A stretch of 64,000 nt of DNA, taken from contig JANYHN010000066.1 of assembly GCA_025359045.1 (NCBI GenBank), positions 1-64,000 on the forward strand. Reading direction: 5' to 3'. How positions within the stretch are numbered: position 1 is the first letter of the stretch; every line of letters starts with the position of its first letter. Below, piece after piece: positions 28,502 through 39,216 of this stretch. This DNA comes from Hyphomicrobiales bacterium. Its GTDB lineage: Bacteria; Pseudomonadota; Alphaproteobacteria; Rhizobiales; Aestuariivirgaceae. The notes beneath the pieces are model-generated. The model ran no database searches. It was given only the letters and a program-made list of their open reading frames with translations, and was not told where the DNA came from. The position numbers were made by a program, and so were the translations under genes.

Positions 28502-29544
28502 TGGGTCTTGCTGATCTTGGTTTTGCACTAGCTAAACCGTTCTTGCACAAGATGGACGCCGAACAGGCTCATGGCCTGACCATAAGTTCCTTGAAGGCAG
28601 GTTTAGGGGGTGGTCGCGGCGCGATCAGATCTGCAAAGCTCGAAACAAAATTGTTCGGCCTCACATTTGCCAACCCAGTGGGCCTGGCTCCCGGTTTCGA
28701 TAAAAATGCGGAAGTGCCGGATGCCATGTTGGGCCAAGGGTTCGGCTTTGTGGAAATCGGCACCGTCACGCCGCGTCCGCAAAGTGGCAATGCCAAGCCA
28801 CGGCTTTTTCGTTTGGTCGAAGATCAGGCCGTCATCAATCGCATGGGTTTTAACAATGATGGCCAGCAGGCTGTGTTGCGCCGGTTGGAAGCGCGACGAA
28901 ATAGAGGTGGCATTGTTGGCGTTAATGTTGGAGCTAACAAGGATTCAAGCGACCGCATTGCCGATTATGTTTCAGGGATTGAAGCGTTTCAAAATGTCGC
29001 GAGTTACATCACGATCAATATTTCTTCGCCTAATACGCCGGGGCTTCGCACCATGCAGGGACGCGAAGAGTTGTTAAAGTTACTTGCAGCTCTCAATGCT
29101 AAACGCAAAACGGGATTGCCAATGCTTCTGAAAATTGCACCCGATTTGGCAGAGCCGGACTTGCAGGATGTGGCTGATGTCTGCGCAATTGAAGCGGTGG
29201 ATGGTGTGATTGTTTCGAATACAACACTATCGCGGCCCAATTTAAGGTCATTACATGCCACAGAAATGGGTGGGCTTTCGGGTCAGCCATTATTTAATTT
29301 ATCAACCCAGCAATTAGCGCTGTTTTACAAAATGACGGCAGGCAAAATTCCTTTGATCGGCGTGGGAGGTGTGTCGGATGTTGAAACGGCTTGGGCTAAA
29401 ATTAGAGCCGGGGCTTCGCTTATCCAAATTTATTCGGCGTTGGTTTATCAAGGCCCCTCTTTAATCTCAGACATTTGCGCAGGGCTTGAGCGAAAATTGA
29501 CAGCACAAAACATTAAGCATCTCGGTGACGCAATTGGACCCTAA
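28501..29544 (+). CDS. pyrD: Dihydroorotate dehydrogenase (quinone)
   Basis: GLAPGFDKNAEVPDAMLGQGFGFVEIGTVTPRPQ, NISSPNTPGLR, VSNTTLSRP; start MGLADLG at 28501. Confidence 0.97.
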   Translation: MGLADLGFALAKPFLHKMDAEQAHGLTISSLKAGLGGGRGAIRSAKLETKLFGLTFANPVGLAPGFDKNAEVPDAMLGQGFGFVEIGTVTPRPQSGNAKPRLFRLVEDQAVINRMGFNNDGQQAVLRRLEARRNRGGIVGVNVGANKDSSDRIADYVSGIEAFQNVASYITINISSPNTPGLRTMQGREELLKLLAALNAKRKTGLPMLLKIAPDLAEPDLQDVADVCAIEAVDGVIVSNTTLSRPNLRSLHATEMGGLSGQPLFNLSTQQLALFYKMTAGKIPLIGVGGVSDVETAWAKIRAGASLIQIYSALVYQGPSLISDICAGLERKLTAQNIKHLGDAIGP

Positions 29545-30395
29545 AATGGACTATCAGGCAAATAGCGTGCGAAGATTTTCGCGCTGATATTTTTTTCCTC
29601 AAGTCGGTCGAGCGCATAGTCCAAGGCTTCGCGCAAATTCGGTTGATCCAAGCTCACCAGCACGCTCATGCTTTTTGAAAAACTCGCGCGGTCAACAAAG
29701 CTGTCGCCCAACATAACGCAACAGCCCCGCGCACTGGAACCTTTTATCCAAAATGATGCGTGCATACTATCGGTAAAGGCTGCATCGATTGCTGCTGTTC
29801 GTAATGATTCAAGCAGTGCATTTTCATCATTGAAAGGCGTGAGGGCGGCTCTTTCGTAATATTTTTCGAGAAAAGCGGCATGACTTGTTCCTTTCACATA
29901 GCCAAGTCGGCGGCCCGCCAGCTCTTTCACATCGGGTTGGGAAAACGGCATGCCGGTGCGCGTTATAAAGCGTGCGGATGAAAAGAAATAAGGTCTTGTG
30001 GATGTGGCGAGTTTGAGCACATCGGAGCTCAACCTCACGCCGCCGATGACTGCATCGCCCTCATGATTTTTTAGAGCTGGAAGTAATTCAGCAAATGGCT
30101 TGGGGATAAACTGGCAGGTAATTTTGAGCTCAGCACAAGCTGCAACCGCCAGATCAACAGAAATGCCTGTCATGGCACCTTCTGCGGTTTGGAAACTGAA
30201 AGGGGGGAACTCAATATCAGTCAGAAATTTAATCGGGCCAACTGGCATTTCCAAAGGTGCAACGGCACCTGAATCGATATGACGAAAAAGTGGAAAAACA
30301 GGGTTATTATTTGCAGCTAAAGATTCAGTGGTGAAAATAAACACAACCAGAAAAAGAAATTTCGGGAGGTGATACAATTGGCGGATAGTACTCAC
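29541..30395 (-). CDS. Transporter substrate-binding domain protein (periplasmic SBP family 3)
   Basis: DIEFPPFSFQTAEGAMTGISVDLAVAACAELKITCQFIPKPFAELLPALKNHEGDAVIGG; N-terminal signal. Confidence 0.88.
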   Translation of the reverse strand: MSTIRQLYHLPKFLFLVVFIFTTESLAANNNPVFPLFRHIDSGAVAPLEMPVGPIKFLTDIEFPPFSFQTAEGAMTGISVDLAVAACAELKITCQFIPKPFAELLPALKNHEGDAVIGGVRLSSDVLKLATSTRPYFFSSARFITRTGMPFSQPDVKELAGRRLGYVKGTSHAAFLEKYYERAALTPFNDENALLESLRTAAIDAAFTDSMHASFWIKGSSARGCCVMLGDSFVDRASFSKSMSVLVSLDQPNLREALDYALDRLEEKNISAKIFARYLPDSPF

Positions 30396-30462
30396 GATGA
30401 ATTTCCTCAGTTTTAATTTTGCGGCGGGAACTGCGGTGTGATCATCGCACAGAGGGGCTATT

Positions 30463-32364
30463 TTGTCAGTAGTTTATGAGTTGACCACGTCAGACGGGTC
30501 AGAAATTATCGAATTGGTCGGCAATCCATCTGATTTGCCGGAACTCCCTGTCCATTTGCTCGGTTCGATCTTTGCTCGTCTCAATCCGGCTGAAAAAGAA
30601 CTCGCATTGCGACACAAATTACTTCCGGTGGCTTGGCTTCCGGATCGCACACTTTATGCTGCAGTAGAGGGTCAATCTCTTGGACGGGCGCGGGAGAACA
30701 ATTTTAAACCCGTGGCGCGCATCATCGCCAAACAATTTCAGGCCAGCGTGAAACGTTACCTCGGCAAAGAAATTTTAGAATATGCAACCGAGAATCTAAA
30801 ATGTCGTAAACCAGATTTTTCTGCACATCGCAGATTTATGCCTGCGCAAATTGTGGGGTTTGGAATTCTGATTGTTATATATCTTACTGCTTTGGTCAGC
30901 TTGCCGTTAGAGATCACTTTTGCCTTCACAAGCTTTCTCTTCTCGTTGTTCTTTTTAGGTGTTGTGGCTTTGCGTCTTATGTGTGTCATGGGCCCAGGCC
31001 AAGAGACTAAGACTAAAGCGAGAAAACTTAACGACAAGCAGCTTCCTGTCTATTCGGTCTTAGTACCATTGTTTCGTGAGACACGAGTTCTCAGGCAGTT
31101 GTTGGCGGCCCTCAACCAATTGGATTACCCTCAGCATCTGCTCGACATAAAACTGATCCTTGAGGAAAATGATGTCGCGATGCACCGCGCAATTGCCTCG
31201 CTCGACTTGCCAGCTTATTTTGAAGTTATCGTCGTGCCTTCTGGCAAACCTCAAACCAAACCGCGCGCTTTGAACTATGCATTACAATTTTCACGGGGAG
31301 AATTGCTTACAATTTATGATGCAGAAGATATGCCAGAGCCGGACCAGTTGCGAAAAGCCGCCGCAGTATTTGCTCGTGGGCCACATAATCTCGCATGTCT
31401 TCAAGCGGAACTTGCCTTCTATAATGCTAATGAAAACTGGATCACCCGCCAGTTTGCAGTTGAATATGCGGTGCTGTTTCAATTAATTCTACCCAGTCTT
31501 GCGCGCGAGGGCATGCCTCTGCCACTTGGGGGAACATCAAATCATTTCCGGACGAAGATTCTCCGCGATGTTGGGGCGTGGGATTCGTATAATGTAACCG
31601 AAGATGCCGATTTGGGGATGAGGCTGGCCAGATTGGGTTACACAACTCAAGTTTTGCACAGCAAAACTTTTGAAGAAGCCAATACAGAATTGGGCAATTG
31701 GATTTCGCAGCGGGCGCGTTGGTTTAAAGGCTTTTTGCAAACATGGTTGGTGCATATGCGTCGTCCTTATTCACTCCATGGTGAAATAGGTTGGGACGGA
31801 ATATGGGCCTTTCAGGCGACATGTTTCGGGACAATATTTTCGTCGACAGTTCATCCGATTTTTAACTGCTTAATCTGTTATCAATTGTGGCAAAACTGGC
31901 AGACGCCTCTAAACCATTCATTTTTTACAACCTTCATAGCGGGGATGAGTATCGTCGTTACCCTCATGGGATACGGGACTTCTATGTATGCTGGATATTT
32001 GGTTTGCAAACGAAACGGCCACATATGGTGGGGGGTGCTTTTAACGATGCCTTTCTATTGGCTGCTTATGGGCGTTGCTGCGTGGCTTTCACTTTGGCAA
32101 TTTATTGTGGCACCATTTCATTGGAATAAAACAAAGCACGGAATTTCAACACTTACGACGATTTCCAAACCTTATTTTGTTCCGGTCACAGTGATGCCTG
32201 CTGGACCTAAGATGATCACAAAAATAACAGGCAAGAAGAACAGAATCATCGGCACAGTCAGTTTTGGTGGAAGGGCAGCGGCTTTCTTCTCAGCTTCGGC
32301 CATTCGGTCATTGCGGTTTTCTTGGGCCAAGACACGCAAAGCCGAACCCAGCGGCGTGCCGTAA
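30463..32364 (+). CDS. Family 2 glycosyltransferase, membrane-bound (CelA/BcsA-like topology)
   Basis: YSVLVPLFRETRVLRQLLAAL, YDAEDMPEPDQL, EDADLGMRLARLGY, QRARWFKGFLQTW; multiple TM segments; last ~64 codons lie antisense to tadC. Confidence 0.88.
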   Translation: MSVVYELTTSDGSEIIELVGNPSDLPELPVHLLGSIFARLNPAEKELALRHKLLPVAWLPDRTLYAAVEGQSLGRARENNFKPVARIIAKQFQASVKRYLGKEILEYATENLKCRKPDFSAHRRFMPAQIVGFGILIVIYLTALVSLPLEITFAFTSFLFSLFFLGVVALRLMCVMGPGQETKTKARKLNDKQLPVYSVLVPLFRETRVLRQLLAALNQLDYPQHLLDIKLILEENDVAMHRAIASLDLPAYFEVIVVPSGKPQTKPRALNYALQFSRGELLTIYDAEDMPEPDQLRKAAAVFARGPHNLACLQAELAFYNANENWITRQFAVEYAVLFQLILPSLAREGMPLPLGGTSNHFRTKILRDVGAWDSYNVTEDADLGMRLARLGYTTQVLHSKTFEEANTELGNWISQRARWFKGFLQTWLVHMRRPYSLHGEIGWDGIWAFQATCFGTIFSSTVHPIFNCLICYQLWQNWQTPLNHSFFTTFIAGMSIVVTLMGYGTSMYAGYLVCKRNGHIWWGVLLTMPFYWLLMGVAAWLSLWQFIVAPFHWNKTKHGISTLTTISKPYFVPVTVMPAGPKMITKITGKKNRIIGTVSFGGRAAAFFSASAIRSLRFSWAKTRKAEPSGVP

Positions 32365-33140
32365 CGTTCAGATTGGATTAGACTGGTCACGACCGAGCGA
32401 ACGGTTTCAAGGCCAGTCCGTTTACTCAAATTATCAAGGGCCTTGCGGCGATCGCCCAAGAACGAAAGTTCAGCAACAGTCAATGCCATTTCCTCGGCTA
32501 GCGGCACAGATTGGCTGCCGATTTCTTTCCCAACGCGGCCCATGGCTGGCTCCAGCGCCATGCCAGATTCGACGCAGATCAACAAAAGATCAAGCGCATC
32601 AGACCAAGACTTCTTGATCGAGGCTTGGCGCTTTTTCGCGAAATTTTTTACGACGAGTGAAGGAAGGTAGAAGCCTATAACGAGGCCCATCATCGCTGTG
32701 GTCAGGCGCAGATTTGGCGGAACTTTTTCGGCAACAACTGTCGAAGTGTAAACAAACGAAGCAAGACCAATAAAAATTGGAGAGATGATGCGCATCGCCA
32801 GAAACGTCATCAAATGTTTTTCTGTTCTGAAGCCAGCTTGGCGCAACTTGATGCGTGATTCTTCTGACTCGAAAATTTTGCGTAAATTGAGAGAGTCAAC
32901 AATTTGCGTGTAAGCGCTCGGCTTTACTTTTTCACGCAAGCGCACTTCGGTGTTGGCAAAGTTGGCTTTTTGCTGCGCCTTAAGACGGTCACGTTCGGAT
33001 GCAACTATTTTTGCACGGGCTTGGAGTTTGTCATTTTCAAAAAAAGGTGCAGTAACAGTTATGATTGTGCCAAACACCGCGAGCCCCGCAAAAATTATGA
33101 CGAGGGTCTCAATTTGAAAAAGATTAGCTACAAAGCTCAT
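32172..33140 (-). CDS. tadC: Tad pilus assembly protein TadC (type II secretion F family)
   Basis: SDALDLLLICVESGMALEPAMGRVGKE, LAQENRNDRMAEAEKKAAALPPKLTVPMILFFLPVIFVIILGPA. Confidence 0.93.
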   Translation of the reverse strand: MSFVANLFQIETLVIIFAGLAVFGTIITVTAPFFENDKLQARAKIVASERDRLKAQQKANFANTEVRLREKVKPSAYTQIVDSLNLRKIFESEESRIKLRQAGFRTEKHLMTFLAMRIISPIFIGLASFVYTSTVVAEKVPPNLRLTTAMMGLVIGFYLPSLVVKNFAKKRQASIKKSWSDALDLLLICVESGMALEPAMGRVGKEIGSQSVPLAEEMALTVAELSFLGDRRKALDNLSKRTGLETVRSVVTSLIQSERYGTPLGSALRVLAQENRNDRMAEAEKKAAALPPKLTVPMILFFLPVIFVIILGPAGITVTGTK

Positions 33141-33173
33141 ATTCTTACCTTAATTAGCCTTCTGCAGTTCCAA

Positions 33174-34187
33174 CTAGATTTGGAAGTTAATCATTTTACG
33201 CATTACCAAAACACCCGTGGTCATCCATATGCCACTGCCGATTAAAAGGATGTGGCCCATCTGGGTATTGAAAAGCGGACTGAGATAGGTTGGGTTCAGC
33301 ATTGTGAGCGCACCCATCAGGACGAATGGCAACGAACCAATGATCGCGGCTGAAGACTTTGCTTCCTGGCTCACAGACTGAACTTTCTGCTTCATCTTCT
33401 TGCGGTCACGCAGCACCCGCGAAAGATTGCCCAATGCTTCGGATAGATTACCGCCAGTTTTTGCTTGAATGGCCATCACGATGGCAAGAAAATTGACCTC
33501 AGGTAATGGGATGCGTTCGACCATTCGTTCTATGCCTTGTTCGAGTGAGATGCCAAGGCGCTGACCTTCAACAACTTCAGCAAATTCAGGGCCCACAGGA
33601 GGGCCAGATTCTGTCGCAATAATTTTCATGGCTTCGGTCACAGGAAGACCAGACTTCAAGCCGCGGGTCATAACGTCGAGCGCATCAGCAAAATCATTCA
33701 AGAAAATATTCTGGCGGCGGACACGCATATTTTTCAATATCCAACGCGGAAGGCCAAATATACCCACAAACAATATGGCAATGACCACGTAAATATTTGG
33801 ATAGACAACAAATGAGACCGCAGCCAAGCCGCCGCCCAATATGCAAGCCGAAACCCAATAGGCCCTCACTGAAATATCGAGTCCTGCTTGCTCTAGATTA
33901 ACGCGTAAACTGTTACGTCTTTTTTTCAGCTCTTTTTCTTGTTTGCCAACTTGCTTCAACGAATCTTGGATTTGGCGGCGACGGGTATCTTTGGTGTCTT
34001 CCGAAAGACGAGCGCGAATTGAACTCCCGAGCGATTCGGTTTTTTTACCTGTCGAAATCGCTTTGACGCGGTTTGCACTATTATCGTTCGAGAAGAGTGG
34101 AAACAGGATCGCAATGGCCAAGCCACCCACAGCCAGAGAGACCATGATTGTGAAAGCAGTAGACGACAGATCTTCGCCAAAAAACAT
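33174..34187 (-). CDS. tadB: Tad pilus assembly protein TadB (type II secretion F family)
   Basis: FADALDVMTRGLKSGLPVTEAMKIIATE, AIQAKTGGNLSEALGNLSRVLRDRKKMKQKV. Confidence 0.93.
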   Translation of the reverse strand: MFFGEDLSSTAFTIMVSLAVGGLAIAILFPLFSNDNSANRVKAISTGKKTESLGSSIRARLSEDTKDTRRRQIQDSLKQVGKQEKELKKRRNSLRVNLEQAGLDISVRAYWVSACILGGGLAAVSFVVYPNIYVVIAILFVGIFGLPRWILKNMRVRRQNIFLNDFADALDVMTRGLKSGLPVTEAMKIIATESGPPVGPEFAEVVEGQRLGISLEQGIERMVERIPLPEVNFLAIVMAIQAKTGGNLSEALGNLSRVLRDRKKMKQKVQSVSQEAKSSAAIIGSLPFVLMGALTMLNPTYLSPLFNTQMGHILLIGSGIWMTTGVLVMRKMINFQI

Positions 34188-34207
34188 TTTTTAGTATCCG
34201 TTCTTAA

Positions 34208-35710
34208 TCAATCTTTTGCAGTGCGGTCTTCAGCTTTTTCAAGAGCCTCAGCCAATCGGCGTTCTTCGTTGTAATAGCGTGCACGATCCCAGAAATGTGG
34301 GCGTGCAATGCCAGTCGAACGATGCTTACCAACGATCTTGCCGTTGGCGTCTTCACCGGAGATGTCATAAATAAACAAATCTTGCGTGATGATCACATCG
34401 CCTTCCATGCCAACCACCTCAGTGATGTGGGTGATTTTACGCGAACCATCGCGAAGACGCGTGGCTTGCACAATGACGTCGATTGAGCCCACGATCATTT
34501 CGGTGATGGTTTGTGAAGGCAGCGAGAAGCCGCCCATGGTGATCATCGATTCCAAACGCGAGATCGCTTCACGTGGAGAGTTGGCGTGCAGTGTGCCCAT
34601 GGAGCCGTCATGGCCTGTGTTCATGGCCTGAAGCAAATCGAACGCTTCAGGTCCGCGGACTTCGCCGACGATGATGCGTTCAGGGCGCATACGCAAACAG
34701 TTCTTCACCAATTCGCGCATGGTGATGGCACCTTCGCCTTCCAAATTTGGTGGCCTGGTTTCAAGACGCACCACATGTGGCTGTTGAAGTTGAAGTTCGG
34801 CTGCGTCTTCGCAAGTGATAATACGTTCATCCGAGTCGATGTAACCCGTAAGGCAATTCAGCAAAGTCGTTTTTCCCGAACCAGTACCACCTGAAATCAA
34901 CGTATTGCAACGAACGCGGCCGACGATTTCAAGAACGGTAGCACCTTCAGGGGTTATCGACTTGAACTTCACCAAATCTGGTAAGCGCAACCGATCTTTT
35001 TTAAATTTACGAATAGTGAGTGCACAGCCGTCAATTGAAAGTGGCGGAGCAATGACGTTCACACGTGAACCATCTGGCAAACGCGCGTCGCAGATTGGGC
35101 TTGCTTCATCAACGCGGCGGCCCACTTGGCTCACGATACGTTGGCATATGTTTAGAAGCTGGCCATTGTCGCGGAAGCGCACGCCGGTCTTCTGCATCTT
35201 GCCATCGACTTCGATGAACACATGCGAAGCACCATTGACCATGATATCTGCGATATCATCACGCGCGAGCAAAGGCTCTAGTGGGCCGTAACCCAACACG
35301 TCGTTGCAAATATCTTCGAGCAGTTCTTCCTGCTCAGCAATCGACATCACCACATCTTTAAGTGCGATGATTTCGTTGACGATGTCGCGAATTTCGTCGC
35401 GCGCGGCGTCACGGTCGAGTTGGCCTAACTGAGTGAGGTCAATGGCGTCAATCAACGCATTAAAGATTGTGCTTTTAATGTCGTAATAAGATTCGGATTT
35501 ATGCTTGTGTTCAACCTGAGGCTTCTCAGCAACAATTGCAGCAGGCCTTGCAGGTTGGCCAGCGGCGGCGGCTATCGGCGCACCAGCTGGTTTTAAATCA
35601 GGTATGGCTTTGCCAAGTGGAGAGGCTGCTGCTGCGTGCGCAAGTGCTGCTGGGCCTGGTGGCAAGGTGACCGGACCAGATCCGCCTGCTTCTGTTTTTT
35701 TGCCGAACAT
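34208..35710 (-). CDS. cpaF: Tad/Cpa pilus ATPase TadA/CpaF
   Basis: [16 protein letters not shown] Walker [40 protein letters not shown]. Confidence 0.97.
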   Translation of the reverse strand: MFGKKTEAGGSGPVTLPPGPAALAHAAAASPLGKAIPDLKPAGAPIAAAAGQPARPAAIVAEKPQVEHKHKSESYYDIKSTIFNALIDAIDLTQLGQLDRDAARDEIRDIVNEIIALKDVVMSIAEQEELLEDICNDVLGYGPLEPLLARDDIADIMVNGASHVFIEVDGKMQKTGVRFRDNGQLLNICQRIVSQVGRRVDEASPICDARLPDGSRVNVIAPPLSIDGCALTIRKFKKDRLRLPDLVKFKSITPEGATVLEIVGRVRCNTLISGGTGSGKTTLLNCLTGYIDSDERIITCEDAAELQLQQPHVVRLETRPPNLEGEGAITMRELVKNCLRMRPERIIVGEVRGPEAFDLLQAMNTGHDGSMGTLHANSPREAISRLESMITMGGFSLPSQTITEMIVGSIDVIVQATRLRDGSRKITHITEVVGMEGDVIITQDLFIYDISGEDANGKIVGKHRSTGIARPHFWDRARYYNEERRLAEALEKAEDRTAKD

Positions 35711-35722
35711 TCTTGGTAATCC

Positions 35723-36994
35723 TTACTTCTTCTTTTTCTTCATCGAAAAATTTTTCATCATGCTGGAAAGATCAAATTTGGCTGCTTTGGCAGCCTTAGG
35801 ACGCGAACCCGCGATAATTTCTGCCAATTCATTTAGCATCTCCGCAGACTTGGACTTTGGAGCAACTTCAAACAGCATCTGGCCGTTACCTTGAGCAAGA
35901 CCAAAACTTTGGGGATCGTGAGGAATGATAACGCTTGGTTCAATGCCGATTGCTTTACCAAAATCGGCTGGCGGAATTTCAGGTCGCTTTGGAACTCCGA
36001 CTTGATTGAGAATTAAACGCGGATGGCGATCGTGAGGCCTTCCGGCTTTCAGCATATCAATAAGATTTTTGGCATTGCGCAGTGATGGCAATTCTGGTGT
36101 GGCCGTGATGATCACCTCATCAGCCCCTAACAGTGTCTGTTTAACCCAAGGTGCCCAGATATTTGGAACGTCCACAGCAATCATGGGGGCAGAATGGCGC
36201 ACGACATTAAGTACTGTCTCTACGGCATGTGCATCAAAGTTGATTTCCCGGTCAATGCCACTTGGACCGTTCAGCAAGCTCAATTTGTTGCCCAGTTTGG
36301 TCATCAAGCGGTCAACTAAGGTTCCATCAATACGATCTGGCTGGCCCAGAGCTTCATATATGCCGCCGCCTGCATCTTGATTGAAGTTCAAAGCTGAAGT
36401 TCCAAATGGCAAATCAAGATCTGTAATAACTGTTTCGATGTTCAGGCGCTGCGAAATTGCCCATGCTACGTTATGTGCAATCGTCGATGAGCCAACGCCG
36501 CCTTTAGAGCCGACGAACGCCACGATGCGACCAAGCGGAACCGCTTTTGGATCACTGTAGAGATGAGCAATTGTTTCAATGAATTGCATCGCGTTAATCG
36601 GAGCAACCAGATATTCGCTGACACCATTCTTAATCAACTCGCGGTAGAGAATCACATCATTGACATGACCGATCACGATAACTTTCGTATTGGGCTGGCA
36701 AACTTCGGCGAAGCTGGCGAGCTCTGCCATAATTTGTGCGCGATCACCGTGAGATTCAACCACCACGACATTTGGTGTCGCCTCGCCTTGATAAACTTGA
36801 GCAGCCGATGCAATGCCGCCCAACTGAATGGTCGTATGGGCTTTCGACATACGCCGATCAATACTTGCAGCCTGAACGGTTTCCCCGGTTTGCTGATTGT
36901 CACAAAAGACCCCAATGTTGATGCGCGGCACGTTCACAATCAAATTGCTTTCGTGCGACATTGATATTTGAGGGGCGGTATTATCGGTATTCAT
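35723..36994 (-). CDS. cpaE: Pilus assembly ATPase CpaE/TadZ (MinD-like)
   Basis: VAFVGSKGGVGSSTIAHNVAWA deviant Walker A, receiver-like N-terminus; likely start MNTDNT at 36994. Confidence 0.92.
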   Translation of the reverse strand: MNTDNTAPQISMSHESNLIVNVPRINIGVFCDNQQTGETVQAASIDRRMSKAHTTIQLGGIASAAQVYQGEATPNVVVVESHGDRAQIMAELASFAEVCQPNTKVIVIGHVNDVILYRELIKNGVSEYLVAPINAMQFIETIAHLYSDPKAVPLGRIVAFVGSKGGVGSSTIAHNVAWAISQRLNIETVITDLDLPFGTSALNFNQDAGGGIYEALGQPDRIDGTLVDRLMTKLGNKLSLLNGPSGIDREINFDAHAVETVLNVVRHSAPMIAVDVPNIWAPWVKQTLLGADEVIITATPELPSLRNAKNLIDMLKAGRPHDRHPRLILNQVGVPKRPEIPPADFGKAIGIEPSVIIPHDPQSFGLAQGNGQMLFEVAPKSKSAEMLNELAEIIAGSRPKAAKAAKFDLSSMMKNFSMKKKKK

Positions 36995-37049
36995 TTCTTT
37001 TTTCCTGATCTTGATCGATCGGCTTGTTGGGTTGAAGTTCTTACTAACG

Positions 37050-37751
37050 TCATGGCGTGGGTGAAGGGGCATTCGCCGTCGAGTTTGTTGAACCCGATGA
37101 TGAACCCGAAGTAGCCGTACCCTGTGCCCAGTTTGTCAATGCCGCTACACGTGGCTGCGCAACGACGGGCGTCGATGCCGTGGGTACTGTCAACGTTTCT
37201 GGATTAGCAACCATGGCAGCAATATTGGCCTGCACCGCACAACCATGGTTGGCTGTCAGCATATTTTCTTCAGTGTCGGTGGCGTCATCGGGCCACTTGC
37301 CACAATTTAATGACTGACCATAGGCAGAAACATAAGACAGTCTTACCGGCGAGGACGCTCCGCCTTTATAATTGGCAAAGCGCACATAAGAGCGCGGAAC
37401 GCCCTGTTGAACCATCAAACTTGCAATCTCGCTGGCGACGCGGGCAGAGCCACCGCCACCGCTTGGTTGAGCAACGGTAATAGGCGTCACACCAGCTTGT
37501 AGTGCTTGATGCACGAATGAATTGACGGCATCAATTTGTCGTGGCTGCAGCGTACCTTGAGCGCTTGATACTTCCATCGTGATCGGTGCCTTTACGACTG
37601 TCAGCGGATGACGATCAGAGCCACCATAAGGCTGCCGGTAATCATCTTCCAACGCTGCATCGAGGGTTTTACAACCGCTGAGCATCGAGGCCATTAGCAA
37701 AACCAAGCTGAGTTTAGCGTAACGGGACTTATACATTTTTAAACTTACCAT
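37050..37751 (-). CDS. cpaD: Pilus (Caulobacter type) biogenesis lipoprotein CpaD
   Basis: Lipobox MLSGC, RHPLTVVKAPITMEV, GQSLNCGKWPDD..ENMLTANHGCAVQANIAAMVANPETL. Confidence 0.93.
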   Translation of the reverse strand: MVSLKMYKSRYAKLSLVLLMASMLSGCKTLDAALEDDYRQPYGGSDRHPLTVVKAPITMEVSSAQGTLQPRQIDAVNSFVHQALQAGVTPITVAQPSGGGGSARVASEIASLMVQQGVPRSYVRFANYKGGASSPVRLSYVSAYGQSLNCGKWPDDATDTEENMLTANHGCAVQANIAAMVANPETLTVPTASTPVVAQPRVAALTNWAQGTATSGSSSGSTNSTANAPSPTP

Positions 37752-37769
37752 GATGGCTTACGCTCCACT

Positions 37770-39206
37770 CTACTCAACGATGTAGCCAACATTGCCTTGG
37801 TAAGTTCCCTGTGGAATTTTACCATTAGCGCCGTAGACTTTGTTTAATCGGCCCAAGAGAATTGTTTGACGATCCGAAGCGGGCGCGAAATTTTTATCTG
37901 GAGATTCCAGCTGTCTTTGAGCAACGCTGCGAACAATATGCGGAGTGACCATCACCACCAATTCCGTTTGGTTGTTGATAAAGTCGCGGCTCCGGAAAAG
38001 TGCGCCCAAAATCGGTAACTTTTTCAGACCAGGAGTTCCGTTAATGGTTTGACGGGTTGATTCTCTGATCAAACCTGCCAGCATCATGGAACCGCCGTCA
38101 GGCATTTCAAGCGTGGTATCGGCTTCGCGCTTGAGTAATGATGGGATGCTAAAATCACCACTGGTCACTGTGCTGAGCTCACTCACCTCGGTATGAATTT
38201 TCAAATTGATACGACCTTGATTCAAAACAATAGGCGTAAAGTTGAGACCGATACCGTATTTCTTAAATTCGAGCGTACAGGTTCTGAGACCTTGGACAGT
38301 GCTGCAAACTTGGAATGGAAATTCACCACCTGCCAAGAATGTTGCGGGCTGGCCGGAAACCGCAGTTAAGTTTGGTTCGGCCAAAGTGCGCAGAAGGCCA
38401 TCGCTTTCCATGGCGCGAACAACGCCTGAAAAATTGCTCGCTCCAGAAACGCCTGAAAGGCCTGCAGCGTTATCCGTGCTGATTGGGTTGCTACTGAATG
38501 GATTCACTGTTGAAAGGTTGAACGCAAACCCACCAATGCTGAGAAGTGCTTTGAAGTTAATGCCGAATTGTTTCAACACGTCGCGCTGAATTTCGACGAC
38601 TTTAACCTGCAACATGACTTGGTCTTCGCCAGCAATCTGTATGGCATCGACAACTTTTGTATCGGCCCCGCCAACCGCAATGTTCTTTGCAAGATCGACT
38701 GCGGTTTTTGCTTCCAACGCATTCATTGCCATGCCCGAGAGAACAATGTTACGATCTTCGGCGTCTACCTTAATACGAGTGCCAGGCAGAGTTCGGCGGA
38801 TCAAATTTTGCAATGCTGTTGGATCGAGTGTAACTTCGATGTCGAGGCTCATGATCTGTTGGCCATTTGCGTCCAGAAAGAACACATTGGTTTGGCCAGT
38901 GCTTTTGGCAAAGAGATAAGCTACGTTTTTGGAGCGAACGATAGCATCAACTGTATCGGTGTTGCCCACAAGCACGTCTTTAGCATCTGCTGGTAGATGC
39001 ACGATCATGGATTTTCCCAAGCCAATACGCAGGAAGCGCCCTGATTCTGCGGGGCTGGAAGCGTTGGCCACGGACATATCCGTGGCTTTTGCAGCGTTCA
39101 TCAACAAAGGTGAAAACACCAAGAATGAAGCAAGCAGAGCAGATGCACAGGCAGAGATTTTTAATACTGCACCTGGATTCCAAGACTTTTTTAATGTATT
39201 TTTCAT
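37770..39206 (-). CDS. cpaC: Outer-membrane secretin CpaC/RcpA
   Basis: Pilus N-terminal domain plus secretin signatures: VVEIQRDVLKQFGINF, GLNFTPIVLNQGRINLKIHTEVSEL, TELVVMVTPHIV. Confidence 0.96.
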   Translation of the reverse strand: MKNTLKKSWNPGAVLKISACASALLASFLVFSPLLMNAAKATDMSVANASSPAESGRFLRIGLGKSMIVHLPADAKDVLVGNTDTVDAIVRSKNVAYLFAKSTGQTNVFFLDANGQQIMSLDIEVTLDPTALQNLIRRTLPGTRIKVDAEDRNIVLSGMAMNALEAKTAVDLAKNIAVGGADTKVVDAIQIAGEDQVMLQVKVVEIQRDVLKQFGINFKALLSIGGFAFNLSTVNPFSSNPISTDNAAGLSGVSGASNFSGVVRAMESDGLLRTLAEPNLTAVSGQPATFLAGGEFPFQVCSTVQGLRTCTLEFKKYGIGLNFTPIVLNQGRINLKIHTEVSELSTVTSGDFSIPSLLKREADTTLEMPDGGSMMLAGLIRESTRQTINGTPGLKKLPILGALFRSRDFINNQTELVVMVTPHIVRSVAQRQLESPDKNFAPASDRQTILLGRLNKVYGANGKIPQGTYQGNVGYIVE

Positions 39207-39216
39207 CAGGACTCTC

